The notes beneath the pieces were generated by a model. That model did not search any database, was not told where the DNA came from, and saw only the letters and a list, made by a program, of their open reading frames with translations. The translations under genes and the position numbers were made by a program. From NCBI GenBank assembly GCA_963578605.1, contig CAUZEA010000051.1, positions 1 to 39,444 on the forward strand: a stretch of 39,444 nucleotides of DNA, written 5' to 3'. This document shows positions 1 through 8,690 of this stretch, in pieces. The number at the start of each line of letters is the position of its first letter. Positions within the stretch are counted from its first letter, which is position 1. Source of the stretch: JAKVCB01 sp963578605 (GTDB lineage: Bacteria; Planctomycetota; Planctomycetia; Pirellulales; Lacipirellulaceae).

Positions 1-127
1 CGCGGGAAAGACTTCGATTGTCCATTGTCCAAGCTCCGTCTCGTGCAGTTGCCTTCACCTCGCGGTTGCCTCCGATAGGCCCCGCAGGGGACTTTTACCC
101 CCAATCACTTCACCATGCCCAACGCAC
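1..127 (-). mobile_element. 5' end of a probable group II intron (domain I), cut by the window edge
   Basis: Read on the minus strand, the segment begins at position 127 with GTGCG, the usual 5' end of bacterial group II introns. It continues with GGGCATGG and then a GGGGG-TAAAAGTCCCC motif followed by a purine-rich GC stretch (minus strand, about 105-60), which resembles the start of intron domain I. The flanking 5' exon (plus 128-150) holds a small GGGC-GTA-GCCC hairpin. Some group IIC introns insert just after such stems. The rest of the intron, including any reverse transcriptase ORF, would lie left of the window. The call rests on motif memory only; a structured RNA or repeat of another kind is possible. 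Confidence 0.45.
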
Positions 128-234
128 CCGTTCGGGCTACGCCCTCACTCCAGAACAGCAGCGGTCCCTTAACCCTAGATCCTCTCATTAAGGCTGGTAC
201 ATAGTTTGGGGGAAGGCCAACCGGAAGTCCTTGG

Positions 235-263
235 TTGTTCTGGATTTTCAGCAGCCGTATAAT
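235..263 (+). promoter_or_regulatory. Candidate sigma-70 promoter for gap
   Basis: A perfect TATAAT lies at 258-263, and a weak -35 TTGTTC lies at 235-240, separated by 17 bases. Transcription would start near 270 and give a leader of about 125 bases before the gap start codon. The -35 box matches consensus at only three of six positions, so the site is tentative. Confidence 0.35.
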
Positions 264-395
264 ATCGGGCTGGATCTTTCTGACGTGAGAAACGCGAGAA
301 AAGACAGGCTGTGACGATTGTAAACTTTGCCTGTCCTGCGGCGGGACGACAGTAACGATAGGACTACAATAACAGCGCATACGGAGGGTGAAGAT

Positions 396-1418
396 TTGTC
401 TATCCGAGTTGCCATTAACGGTTTTGGTCGAATTGGGCGTTTGACATTCCGCAATTTACACGCCCGCTCCAGTGAGTTTGAGGTCGTTGCGATCAATGAC
501 CTGACCGATAACCAAATGTTGTCAACGCTACTGAAGTACGACACCACTCACCGCCGTTTTCCAGGGACCGTCGATTACGATCAAAAGAATCTGATCGTCG
601 ATGGCAAGCAGATTCGAGCCATGGCAGTTCGCAACCCAGCCGAGTTGCCTTGGGGAGAGCTTGGCATTGATGTGGTCGTTGAGAGCACAGGCATCTTCAC
701 AAGTCGTTCCGGTGGTGGAAAGCCGGGCTACGACACTCATCTCGTGGCAGGGGCCAAACGGGTTGTTCTCAGTGCGCCGGCTAAAGACGGCGCTGACCTG
801 ACTTGTGTCTTGGGTGTTAACGATGACCAACTCAACCCCGACTTGAAATGCATCAGCAATGCAAGCTGTACCACCAATTGCCTGGCGCCGCTGGCCAAGG
901 TTCTTCACGAATCGTTTGGGCTGGAAAAAGGTCTGATGACGACCGTCCATGCCTACACGAATGATCAACCGACTCAAGACCAACCACACAAGGATCCCTA
1001 TCGGGCTCGAGCTGCGGCGGAAAACATCATTCCGACAACGACCGGTGCCGCCAAAGCAGTGGGGTTGGTGATACCTGAATTACAGGGAAAGTTGACTGGA
1101 ATTGCTCTACGCGTTCCCGTTTTGACCGGCAGCGTTGTCGACCTGACCGTTTTGGTGAAAAAGAGTAACGTAAGTGAAGACGAAATTAATGCCGCCATGA
1201 AGCGAGCCGCTGATGGGCCGCTTAAGGGCATCCTTAGTTACACTGAAGATCCAATCGTATCGAGCGATATCATTGGCGATTCACACAGCTCGATTTTTGC
1301 CGCAGATTTCACACAGGTGATATCTGGCAACTTGGTCAAAGTGGTGAGTTGGTACGACAACGAGTGGGGATACAGTTGCCGGACGGTAGACTTAATCGCA
1401 CGAATCGGTCAATTCTAG
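396..1418 (+). CDS. gap: Glyceraldehyde-3-phosphate dehydrogenase, type I
   Basis: This cytosolic glycolytic enzyme converts glyceraldehyde 3-phosphate, phosphate and NAD+ to 1,3-bisphosphoglycerate. The product has 340 residues, as usual for the family. The N-terminal Rossmann motif INGFGRIGR spans residues 7-15. An acidic Asp after VVAIN (about residue 35) fits NAD preference. The catalytic Cys158 sits in SNASCTTNC and His185 in TTVHAYT. The C-terminal signature SWYDNEWGYS is present. I chose the TTG start at 396 because GGAGGG lies at 383-388, seven bases upstream, and the protein then begins MSIRVAINGFG. An ATG at 327 is in frame but adds 23 non-conserved residues. A short RSGGGKPGYD stretch near residue 104 is longer than in E. 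coli GapA. No pgk or other glycolytic gene is adjacent, and the downstream gene is convergent. Confidence 0.96.
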   Translation: MSIRVAINGFGRIGRLTFRNLHARSSEFEVVAINDLTDNQMLSTLLKYDTTHRRFPGTVDYDQKNLIVDGKQIRAMAVRNPAELPWGELGIDVVVESTGIFTSRSGGGKPGYDTHLVAGAKRVVLSAPAKDGADLTCVLGVNDDQLNPDLKCISNASCTTNCLAPLAKVLHESFGLEKGLMTTVHAYTNDQPTQDQPHKDPYRARAAAENIIPTTTGAAKAVGLVIPELQGKLTGIALRVPVLTGSVVDLTVLVKKSNVSEDEINAAMKRAADGPLKGILSYTEDPIVSSDIIGDSHSSIFAADFTQVISGNLVKVVSWYDNEWGYSCRTVDLIARIGQF

Positions 1419-1492
1419 TTTGAACGGTGCGAGTGGTCTGTTGAGTGGATACGTTCGTCGTTGTTGCCTTGCTGCTCAGCGTTGCCTTGCTG

Positions 1493-2869
1493 TCAACGGA
1501 GAATCACCCGAGCACCCGTCGCCTGCCAGTCAGACCTGGTTTGTTTGGGCGCCTCGGTCTCGAGCAAGCTTGGTTCACCCGGCCTGGCGATTGCCCAGTC
1601 ATTTCCCATTCCGATGGGCGTTGATTCTGGAAATCCGTCCAGTTGCAGTACGATATGGTCGAGGATTTTCGTTGGACCCTCGAGCGACGCGGTCATCAAA
1701 CGGACCCAGAACTCGATTGGCCGGTCGGTTGGCAACGTTTCTGGAAGCGGCAAGCGAAAGTGTAGCGACTGTCTCCGTAACGAATGCACCCAAGCATTTT
1801 GTACTTGATCGCTGTCGAAATCCCACCGCACTTCGTGCAGCGATCCAGTCGGTTCCTGCGGGTCACGTAACATCAACGAAACGATTCCCGAAAAGGCTGT
1901 AGGTTGTTGATCCGCAGCCAGCGGCGTGATTGTGATACCCAGTCGCTCTCGATTACTGTCCAAGTCAACTTCCAGCAGCACGTTGGTCGGTTGAAACGAG
2001 GTGTGGGGAATCTCTGGGGCCACGATGGGAGCAGCAAGTCGTGGGGTTTGCAGCGGTTCGATTTCTTCGCCGTCCCAGATCGGTTCGAAAGTACCCAGTA
2101 CCGCATCGTCATTAAAAACCGTGCCCGTTTCCTTTAACTCCGCTTGTTTTTCTTCTTTCGAGGCTGTGTGCCGGGGAACTTCCATGTTCCTGTCAGCGGG
2201 TTCTTTCGGTGGCGGACCAGAGAATTCAGGGGGTTGGCTCGCCTCTACGATGGTCGGGCTTGTCGCAACGGTAATCCAGGGAGGAAGGTTGCGTTCTACC
2301 GATGGAGCGACTATTTGATCGTTTGACAGTTGCTTCTCCGGCAGGGTCTTTCCTGCCGTTTCGGCTGCTGCCACCATCGAGGCTGAGTTCGCACCATGAA
2401 GATCGGCCGACGGCGAAGGGGTGTTCTCCTGCAGGTCGGGTGTATCCGGTACACCAAGTTCCGGGACCAGGGGCACTTCAATTTCTTGTATTTCCAGATC
2501 GAGTGAATCAAAATCGTCGTGCTGCGAATTGGCAGGACTTGGGTTTTTCAGGAGCGATCGTTCGGGGCGAATCGTCTCGTCAGGCTGATCGGGTGAAGGG
2601 AGTTCTGAGGTTTCCCTCGCCTCTTGTATTTCCGTTGTCTTGGCTTTGGCCAAAGACTGACGGAGCGTTTCATTTTCACAACGAAGTCGGCGAACTTTCG
2701 CCTGGTATTCCATCAAGTAGTCTTCCAGGGCGTAGATCTGGTCTTCCTGCCAGCGGAGTTCGCGTTCAATCACGTCGGTCTTTGGGCCACCGTGACAGCC
2801 GGAAAGCAAGCCGCACATCAGAGGAGTGAGAATGCAAATCGATTGACGTAGGGAGTGCAGGTTCCACAC
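1493..2869 (-). CDS. Hypothetical lipoprotein with coiled coil and proline-rich linker
   Basis: I do not recognise a named family. The 458-residue product starts with a short basic and hydrophobic segment ending in a lipobox LLSGC (Cys25), so it is probably a lipoprotein anchored in the membrane. Residues about 32-75 are charged and heptad-like (ERELRWQEDQIYALEDY, then RRLRCENETLRQSLAKAK) and predict a coiled coil. A long low-complexity region rich in Pro, Glu and Ser follows to about residue 290. The C-terminal 160 residues look folded: VLLEVDLDSNRERLGITI begins a beta-rich domain with several Trp and Phe positions. The start is GTG at 2869 with no clear ribosome binding site. The gene converges with gap, ending 75 bases from it. 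The architecture suggests a cell-envelope structural protein, but that is inference. Confidence 0.75.
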   Translation of the reverse strand: MWNLHSLRQSICILTPLMCGLLSGCHGGPKTDVIERELRWQEDQIYALEDYLMEYQAKVRRLRCENETLRQSLAKAKTTEIQEARETSELPSPDQPDETIRPERSLLKNPSPANSQHDDFDSLDLEIQEIEVPLVPELGVPDTPDLQENTPSPSADLHGANSASMVAAAETAGKTLPEKQLSNDQIVAPSVERNLPPWITVATSPTIVEASQPPEFSGPPPKEPADRNMEVPRHTASKEEKQAELKETGTVFNDDAVLGTFEPIWDGEEIEPLQTPRLAAPIVAPEIPHTSFQPTNVLLEVDLDSNRERLGITITPLAADQQPTAFSGIVSLMLRDPQEPTGSLHEVRWDFDSDQVQNAWVHSLRRQSLHFRLPLPETLPTDRPIEFWVRLMTASLEGPTKILDHIVLQLDGFPESTPIGMGNDWAIARPGEPSLLETEAPKQTRSDWQATGARVILR

Positions 2870-3095
2870 GACGTATCATCACTGCAAAAGGATGGTCGAA
2901 AAAGATTCTGAGACAAGTAGCGCATCGACTTGGCGTCGAGCGGGCTGTAACTAGAGGATCATCCGCGACACGTCAATTGCAGGTCGGGTGACAGCACCGC
3001 CAGCGTTGATGCCGCGACAGTCAATCGCTACAGGAGGCTAAAAAGCGATGGAGCGATCATTCGCGGCGTAATTGGTTGAATCACCAGGGTAGTCC

Positions 3096-3689
3096 TCAGC
3101 CCGCGGCAGGCATGCTACTGACAACTTTGTCGATAATGTTGTATTCGAGTGCTTCCTCAGCCGACATGAAGTGATCTCTATCGGTATCGCGATCGATTTG
3201 TTCCAGTGATTTTCCGGTGTGGTTGAACAGGATGCGGTTCAGTTTTTCCTTGGTTTTCTTGTACTCATTGGCGTGGATAATGATATCTTCGGCCGCTCCT
3301 TCCATACCGGCGGATGGCTGATGAATCATGATGCGGCTATTGGGCAGTGTGTGCCGCTTGCCTTCGGCACCGGCTGCAAGCAGGACGGCGGCCATCGAAG
3401 CGCATTGTCCCATGCAGTAGGTGGCAACGTCGCAAGTGACAAACTGCATCGTGTCGTAAACTGCCATACCAGCGGTCACACTACCACCTGGGGAATTGAT
3501 GTAGAGGTGGATATCGGCCTTGGGGTCGTCAGATTGCAGAAACAACAGTTGGGCCACAAGGCTATTGGCAATCTCGTCGTTGACGCCTGAGCCGAGCATG
3601 ACGATGCGGTCGGCAAGGAGACGACTGTAGATATCCATCGCCCGCTCTTCGCGGCCGCTTTTTTCAATGACGTAAGGAATTAGGGGCAT
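3096..3689 (-). CDS. clpP: ATP-dependent Clp protease proteolytic subunit, second copy
   Basis: This is the serine peptidase barrel of the Clp protease, which degrades unfolded proteins fed in by a Clp ATPase in the cytosol. From the start MPLIPYVIEK the protein has 197 residues, the usual ClpP length. The full catalytic triad sits at canonical positions: Ser98 in GQCASMAA, His123 in IMIHQP and Asp172 in DRDHFMSAEEA. The family hallmark INSPGGSVTAGMAVYDTMQ is present. An upstream in-frame GTG at 3746 would add 19 residues, but the family start at ATG 3689 is preferred. No strong Shine-Dalgarno is visible. The gene lies 89 bases downstream of the other clpP on the same strand, so they are probably co-transcribed. 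ClpX is not encoded in the window. Confidence 0.95.
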   Translation of the reverse strand: MPLIPYVIEKSGREERAMDIYSRLLADRIVMLGSGVNDEIANSLVAQLLFLQSDDPKADIHLYINSPGGSVTAGMAVYDTMQFVTCDVATYCMGQCASMAAVLLAAGAEGKRHTLPNSRIMIHQPSAGMEGAAEDIIIHANEYKKTKEKLNRILFNHTGKSLEQIDRDTDRDHFMSAEEALEYNIIDKVVSSMPAAG

Positions 3690-3778
3690 GGTCCGATTGG
3701 CTAAACGAGTGAATGTGGAGAGAAAACTCGGAAGAGAGCTGTGCACGCTGGTCCTGGCTGGAAAAAGCCTGTCATCGC

Positions 3779-4426
3779 CTACTCATCTTCATCCTTTTCA
3801 ACGGGTTGCTTAGTCAGGATATCGTCGACGACACCAAATTCCTTGGCTTCTTCGGCGTTCAAATAAAAATCGCGGTCGCAGGCTTTAGCAATTTCGTCGG
3901 CATCCTTGCCGGTGTGGTGGGCGAGGATCTCATTGAGTGTGGTACGGGTTCTCATAATTTCGTCGGCTTGAATCTCGATATCGGAGACCTGTCCACCGAC
4001 GCCACCATGGGGTTGATGGATCATGATCTTGGCATGCTGAAGCGAGAATCGTTTATCTTTCGCACCTCCGGCTAAGAGGATGGCGCCACCGCTCGCTGCC
4101 AGGCCGACGCAATAGGTGGCGACAGGACACGAAATCATCTGCATCGTGTCGTAAATGGCGAGGGTTGCGGTAACACTCCCGCCGGGCGAGTTGATGTAGA
4201 AGTGGATATCTTTCCGGCGGTTTTCACTCTGCAGGTAGAGCAGCTTCATCACCAGTTCGTTGGCATTACCGTCGTAGAGTTCTCCTTGTAGGAAAATAAT
4301 ACGGTTTTCGAGCAGCAAATCACCAAGCGTCATTTGCCGCTGGCGTTGATAGTCCCGCATGGCTTGAACTGCCGGCTGTTTTACGGGTGAAGCGATACCT
4401 AATCCTGATGCAGCGAAGTCACTCAT
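3779..4426 (-). CDS. clpP: ATP-dependent Clp protease proteolytic subunit, first copy
   Basis: This is a second Clp peptidase subunit, 215 residues long with an N-terminal extension of about 20 residues. All catalytic residues are present: Ser112 in GLAASGGAI, His137 in IMIHQPHGG and Asp186 in DRDFYLNAEEA. FYINSPGGSVTATLAIYDTMQ identifies the family. The ATG at 4426 is chosen because AGGAAGGA lies seven bases upstream; an in-frame start at 4474 has no such site. The C-terminal tail KDEDE is acidic, unlike the paralogue. Paired clpP genes are known in several phyla (cyanobacteria, actinobacteria), where the two subunits can form mixed barrels; whether these two do is unknown. The gene lies between tig and the other clpP. 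Confidence 0.95.
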   Translation of the reverse strand: MSDFAASGLGIASPVKQPAVQAMRDYQRQRQMTLGDLLLENRIIFLQGELYDGNANELVMKLLYLQSENRRKDIHFYINSPGGSVTATLAIYDTMQMISCPVATYCVGLAASGGAILLAGGAKDKRFSLQHAKIMIHQPHGGVGGQVSDIEIQADEIMRTRTTLNEILAHHTGKDADEIAKACDRDFYLNAEEAKEFGVVDDILTKQPVEKDEDE

Positions 4427-4621
4427 CGTTCGATCCTTCCTGCGTTTCACTCCCCCTCTCACAGCCTCGGTCACCTTGAAATCGCGGTTTGGTGCGAGGA
4501 AGGGCGTGTAACATGCTTATATATTTTCTCAAATGAACCAGGGTGGGTCGTGTCACGGAGAACTTGCAACAAAGCGGACCATCTCGCAACGTCGACCTGC
4601 AAAGCTCAGCTTGACCAAATA

Positions 4622-6130
4622 CTATTCAGATTCCTCGGTTTCGTCCACCGACGCTTCGGTTACATCGGGGATCGCAGCCCCCCCCCCGGCAGCCATCTGA
4701 ATGGCTTCGGCAGTTGCTGTGGAGGGCTCATAGTCTTCGTCCTTGAATTTGGCTTTGGCCTGAACACGTTCAAGAACTTTTCGCTCGATAATTTGATTTC
4801 GGAGTACATCCATCAGGCCACGCTTTTCAAGTTGGGCTCGTACTCGGCGGGGAGATTCGCCGCTTTGCAGCGCGATCAGGGCCACTTCCTTTTCGTAGTC
4901 GCCCTGTTCAATATCAATTTCTTCCTCTTCAGCAATCTTTTCAAGAATGAAATGCTCTTTAAGCGCCGTTGCGGTCGAGGCAGTGCTATTCTGTTTTAAT
5001 TGGTTTTCGCGGGCACGGATTTCAGCCTCGCTGAACCCGCTGCGCTGCAATTCCATCGTTGCCCGTTCCAATTCACGACTACTTTGGCGTTGCAACAGAC
5101 TTGGTGGCAATTCCCAGTCGGCGCTTTTGGTCAATGACGCGGTGATTTGCTCGCGGGCGATTTGTTGCTGACGGTATTCAAGCTGGCGTTGGAGATTTTT
5201 TCGCACGACGTCACGAAGCTCTTCTTCCGATCCGTAGTCCCCGATTTCCTGTAAGAACTCTGCAGTGAGTTCAGGTAGCTTGAGGTTTTTCGCTTCCAGG
5301 ACCTCAAATTCTACGGAGACCTTCTCACCACGCAACGCTTCATTCGGCGCGTCTTCGGTGAGAGTGATTTCAGCAGACCGCTTTTCTTTGGCCTTCACAC
5401 CAGCGACGAGGTCAGCAAATCCCTCCAGTTTGCCGTCGATGAAACTAAGTGTGGGACGTACGCGGACGATTTGTTCCTGCTCGGCGGCAACCTGTTTACC
5501 AGCCGAAGTCGATGTGATGTTAACCGTCAGATAATCACCCTCGCCGACCTCACCATCGTAAGGAACCAACTGTCCAAAGCGGGCAAGCATTTGATCCAGT
5601 TGTTGGTCGATATCCTTTTCGGTGAAATCGCGTGACGGACGTCGAAGTTCCAGCCCCTTCCAGTTGGGTACGTCAAAGTCGGGTCGAACTTCAAGGCGAA
5701 ATTCGAACGTCATTGGACCTTCTTGGGGGACTTCGACCGCGCTAAGGTCCAAATCGGGTTCGCCAATCGCTGCCAACTTTTGCTCCTCGCTAATCTGGCT
5801 CAAGCTGTCCATCAGCAGGGAGCCTTTGATTTGCTCGGTTACGTCCTGACGAAAACGCCCTTCGACCACTTTGCGGGGAGCCCGCCCCGTGCGGAAGCCT
5901 GGTACCGCGGCGGTTGCCATCATTTCACTGAATGCGTCGTCCAGATAGCGTTCAATATCGTCCCGCGAAATGGTTACGGTAATATGCCGCTCGCAGGCCG
6001 AGGGACTCTGGATTTCAACTGCTAAATCAAGCTTTTCGGGGGATTCATCACCGGAACCGCTGTCATTGGCGAGATTTTCCCCGGATTCGACATCGTCGAG
6101 TTGATCGCCTTCGATTTGGTCTGTGGACAT
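4622..6130 (-). CDS. tig: Trigger factor, ribosome-associated chaperone and prolyl isomerase
   Basis: Trigger factor binds the ribosome exit tunnel through its N-terminal domain and shields nascent chains. The ribosome-binding signature GFRTGRAP lies near residue 80. The N-terminal domain is followed by the FKBP-like PPIase domain (about residues 190-285, including VGEGDYLTVNIT) and a helical C-terminal chaperone domain rich in Glu, Gln and Arg. At 502 residues it is longer than the E. coli protein (432). The extra length is an acidic N-terminal extension of about 40 residues (MSTDQIEGDQLDDVESGENL onwards) and a C-terminal Ala/Glu tail. ATG 6130 has only a weak upstream GGGTAGAAAG. tig next to clpP is a common bacterial order; here the three genes run tig-clpP1-clpP2. 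Confidence 0.93.
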   Translation of the reverse strand: MSTDQIEGDQLDDVESGENLANDSGSGDESPEKLDLAVEIQSPSACERHITVTISRDDIERYLDDAFSEMMATAAVPGFRTGRAPRKVVEGRFRQDVTEQIKGSLLMDSLSQISEEQKLAAIGEPDLDLSAVEVPQEGPMTFEFRLEVRPDFDVPNWKGLELRRPSRDFTEKDIDQQLDQMLARFGQLVPYDGEVGEGDYLTVNITSTSAGKQVAAEQEQIVRVRPTLSFIDGKLEGFADLVAGVKAKEKRSAEITLTEDAPNEALRGEKVSVEFEVLEAKNLKLPELTAEFLQEIGDYGSEEELRDVVRKNLQRQLEYRQQQIAREQITASLTKSADWELPPSLLQRQSSRELERATMELQRSGFSEAEIRARENQLKQNSTASTATALKEHFILEKIAEEEEIDIEQGDYEKEVALIALQSGESPRRVRAQLEKRGLMDVLRNQIIERKVLERVQAKAKFKDEDYEPSTATAEAIQMAAGGGAAIPDVTEASVDETEESE

Positions 6131-6231
6131 CGACGCAACTTTCTACCCGCATTTACGGATAAGGGCACCGGATTTAAAAAAACGGGCCGCGCCCTCCCGT
6201 GCCAAGATTCGCGGGCCTCGTTCCATTCAAG

Positions 6232-6304
6232 AGCGGGTGATGGGATTCGAACCCACGACAACAACGTTGGCAACGTTGTGCTCTGCCAACTGAGCTACAC
6301 CCGC
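6232..6304 (-). tRNA. tRNA-Gly (anticodon GCC)
   Basis: The minus strand folds as a full 73-base cloverleaf. The acceptor stem GCGGGTG pairs with CACCCGC. The D arm GCTC...GAGC holds AGTTGGCA. The anticodon stem CAACG/CGTTG encloses the loop TTGCCAA, giving anticodon GCC. The T arm GTGGG-TTCGAAT-CCCAT is standard. The discriminator base is T and no CCA is encoded. Confidence 0.97.
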
Positions 6305-6359
6305 ATAGCTTCTTACCCAACCACTGGCTCAAATGAAGGGTTGACAGCGCCGCCAAGTT

Positions 6360-6400
6360 CCCTGATTCCCAGTGCCCTGATTCCCAGTGCCCTGATTCCC
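6360..6400. repeat. 15-bp tandem repeat, about 2.7 copies
   Basis: The unit CCCTGATTCCCAGTG occurs at 6360-6374 and 6375-6389 without mismatch, and its first 11 bases recur at 6390-6400. It sits about 55 bases upstream of the tRNA-Gly 5' end, in the intergenic space before the DUF255 gene. No coding role is apparent. Confidence 0.85.
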
Positions 6401-6561
6401 ATGGATTCTAATATAAGGCCACAATCGGAATGAACAAAGACCCTCATTGCCGACTGTCGGATTATAAGCCCGGGGTACACCCATTCAAGGGCAAATGCGT
6501 ATTATGTTAAAGTGGAAGTTGTTGTCCCCGTGATATCCCGCTGAACTTATGGACCATCAAC

Positions 6562-8520
6562 ATGCTCGGTTCCCACTGGGTCGCTTCGACACTTGCCGTT
6601 TGTAGTTTGGCTACTTCCGGCATATTTGCTGAGACGGTTACCCCGCGGCCGGCCAATCGTCTGGGCAGTGAAACCAGTCCCTATCTGTTGATGCACGCGC
6701 ACAATCCGGTGGATTGGTTCCCCTGGGGTGAGGAGGCATTTGCAAAGGCACGCCAGGAGAAAAAGCTTGTTTTCCTGTCGATTGGCTATTCAAGTTGCTT
6801 TTGGTGTCATGTCATGGAGCGCGAATCCTTCATGAATGACGAGATCGCAAAATACCTCAACGAACATTTCATTTGTATCAAGGTCGACCGCGAAGAAAGG
6901 CCCGACATCGACGATCTCTACATGACCGCGTTGCAGCTCTATTTCCAGCTGATCGGTTCGCCCCAGGGCGGGGGATGGCCACTCTCTATGTTTCTCTTGC
7001 CAGACGGTGATCCTGTCTTCGGTGGCACCTATTTTCCTCCCCGGAGCCAGGCGGGGCGGCCAGGATTCCTGGAGGTGCTCAAGTTTATTCAGAAGACTTG
7101 GGAAAACAGTCCGGACAAACTGCGCCACGATAGCCAAACACTTGTGAAAGTTGTTCGCCAAACTTTTGCACAAGCGGAATCGCCCGCTCTGGATCAGCCG
7201 CTCCGCTGGACCCGCAAGCCAGTCGACGAAGCGTTACGTGTCCTCAGCGAGCAATTCGATCCTGAACATGGGGGTTTTGGCTATGTGGCCCGCAATCCGC
7301 GACGCCCCAAGTTTCCCGAACCGTCCAACCTGTTGTTCTTACTCCAAGTTGCCCAAGCGGATAACCCTGAGCAAGCCAACGACGCGCGACGCATGTTGCG
7401 CCTTTCGCTCGAGAAAATGGCACAAGGTGGTATTTATGATCATCTCGGTGGCGGGTTTCACCGCTACAGCACTGATCGTTACTGGTTGGTTCCTCATTTC
7501 GAAAAAATGCTGTATGACAACGGCCAGCTGGCAACTGTCTACAGTGAGGCCTACCAACTCACAAAGCGGGAAGATTTTGCACGAGTTGTTCATGACATAC
7601 TCAATTTCGTGTTGTCGGAGATGACCAGTGAGGAAGGCGGCTTTTATGCGGCGCTCGATGCCGAAACGGATGAAGAAGAAGGTAGATTCTACGTTTGGAC
7701 CAGTGCAGAGCTCAGCGACACACTTTCCGACAAGCAACTGGCCTGGCTCAGTGAAGTTTATGGCACCAGCGGAGAGCCCACCTTTGAAGGCAATTACGTC
7801 CTCTTGCTCCGTGAGCCGCTCACCGCACACGCAAGTCGGCAAAGTAAAAGTGTCCCTGATTTGCTTGCCGAGTGGGAGCCAATCAGGGCGAAGCTCCTGG
7901 CAACACGCAACCAGCGCGAACGACCACTGACCGACACGAAGATCTTGACTGCCTGGAATGGGATCATGATTGGCGGATTCGCCGACGCTGGCCGGATTTT
8001 CGACGAACCGAAATATCTCGCTGCCGCTACCCGCGCAGCCGATTTGTTGTGGGCCAAGCTGAGGCAATCAGATGGTCGATTGCTGAGAACCTATGGGGAG
8101 GGAGAGGCCAGACTGAATGCCTACCTCGATGACTACGCTTTCTTTGTGAATGGTCTCTTGGCGCTCTATGAGGCAACCGAGGATCCAAAGTGGCTTGAGC
8201 GGGCTGACCAGCTCACCCGCAAGCAGATCGAACTTTTTTGGGATGATCAGCAAGGTGGCTTCTTTTTCACATCCCATGACCATGAAAAACTCTTCGCACG
8301 CGGGAAAAAGCAGGTAGATGGGGCTTTGCCCGCGGGTAATTCCATCTCGGCCGAAAACCTGCTGGCCTTGGCAGAGGCGCTGGATCGGCCTGACTATCGG
8401 GAGAGAGCTGCCCAGACCATCGCCGCAGGCCTTCCACTGCTTGACCGGGCACCGGCTGCAGCCCCCCGTTTGACGGGCGCGCTTCAGCGATATCTCGCGA
8501 CGGAGAATCAGGCTCCTTAA
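6562..8520 (+). CDS. Secreted thioredoxin-fold DUF255 (YyaL/SPATA20-like) protein
   Basis: This 652-residue protein belongs to the DUF255 family: an N-terminal thioredoxin-like domain followed by an (alpha/alpha)6 barrel resembling glycosidases or epimerases. Residues 1-23 form a likely signal peptide ending at FAE. The start of the family domain NRLGSETSPYLLMHAHNPV lies at residues 32-50, and a CxxC motif C79-F-W-C82 sits in SSCFWCHVM. GGWPLSMFLLPDG and later HFEKMLYDNGQL and TAWNGIMI are family landmarks. Most relatives are cytosolic, so export is notable and suggests an envelope role. The biochemical function of the family is not settled; a redox or cellobiose-epimerase-like role has only been guessed. 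The ATG at 6562 has no strong Shine-Dalgarno. The gene stands alone between the tRNA and a convergent operon. Confidence 0.9.
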   Translation: MLGSHWVASTLAVCSLATSGIFAETVTPRPANRLGSETSPYLLMHAHNPVDWFPWGEEAFAKARQEKKLVFLSIGYSSCFWCHVMERESFMNDEIAKYLNEHFICIKVDREERPDIDDLYMTALQLYFQLIGSPQGGGWPLSMFLLPDGDPVFGGTYFPPRSQAGRPGFLEVLKFIQKTWENSPDKLRHDSQTLVKVVRQTFAQAESPALDQPLRWTRKPVDEALRVLSEQFDPEHGGFGYVARNPRRPKFPEPSNLLFLLQVAQADNPEQANDARRMLRLSLEKMAQGGIYDHLGGGFHRYSTDRYWLVPHFEKMLYDNGQLATVYSEAYQLTKREDFARVVHDILNFVLSEMTSEEGGFYAALDAETDEEEGRFYVWTSAELSDTLSDKQLAWLSEVYGTSGEPTFEGNYVLLLREPLTAHASRQSKSVPDLLAEWEPIRAKLLATRNQRERPLTDTKILTAWNGIMIGGFADAGRIFDEPKYLAAATRAADLLWAKLRQSDGRLLRTYGEGEARLNAYLDDYAFFVNGLLALYEATEDPKWLERADQLTRKQIELFWDDQQGGFFFTSHDHEKLFARGKKQVDGALPAGNSISAENLLALAEALDRPDYRERAAQTIAAGLPLLDRAPAAAPRLTGALQRYLATENQAP

Positions 8521-8690
8521 CCCACTGACAGGCCTTCTGGTTGCTGACACGCAGCTGTGTCTGACGGTCATTGCGGTTATTCGAGCAGAAGTCCCTCACG
8601 GCAACGGTTCCAGGTGATAGAGACTGGGACCTGCGGTTCTGGAAGTATTCCTGGACGCGTAGCAGATGGCTTGTGCAAATAAATCCCGCA

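Noticed and set aside
1420..1902. 160-codon plus-strand ORF after gap
   Set aside because: Opposite to the lipoprotein gene, and the product has no recognisable domain.
7339..8067. 242-codon minus-strand ORF inside the DUF255 gene
   Set aside because: It lies wholly within a well-supported gene on the other strand and shows no domain.
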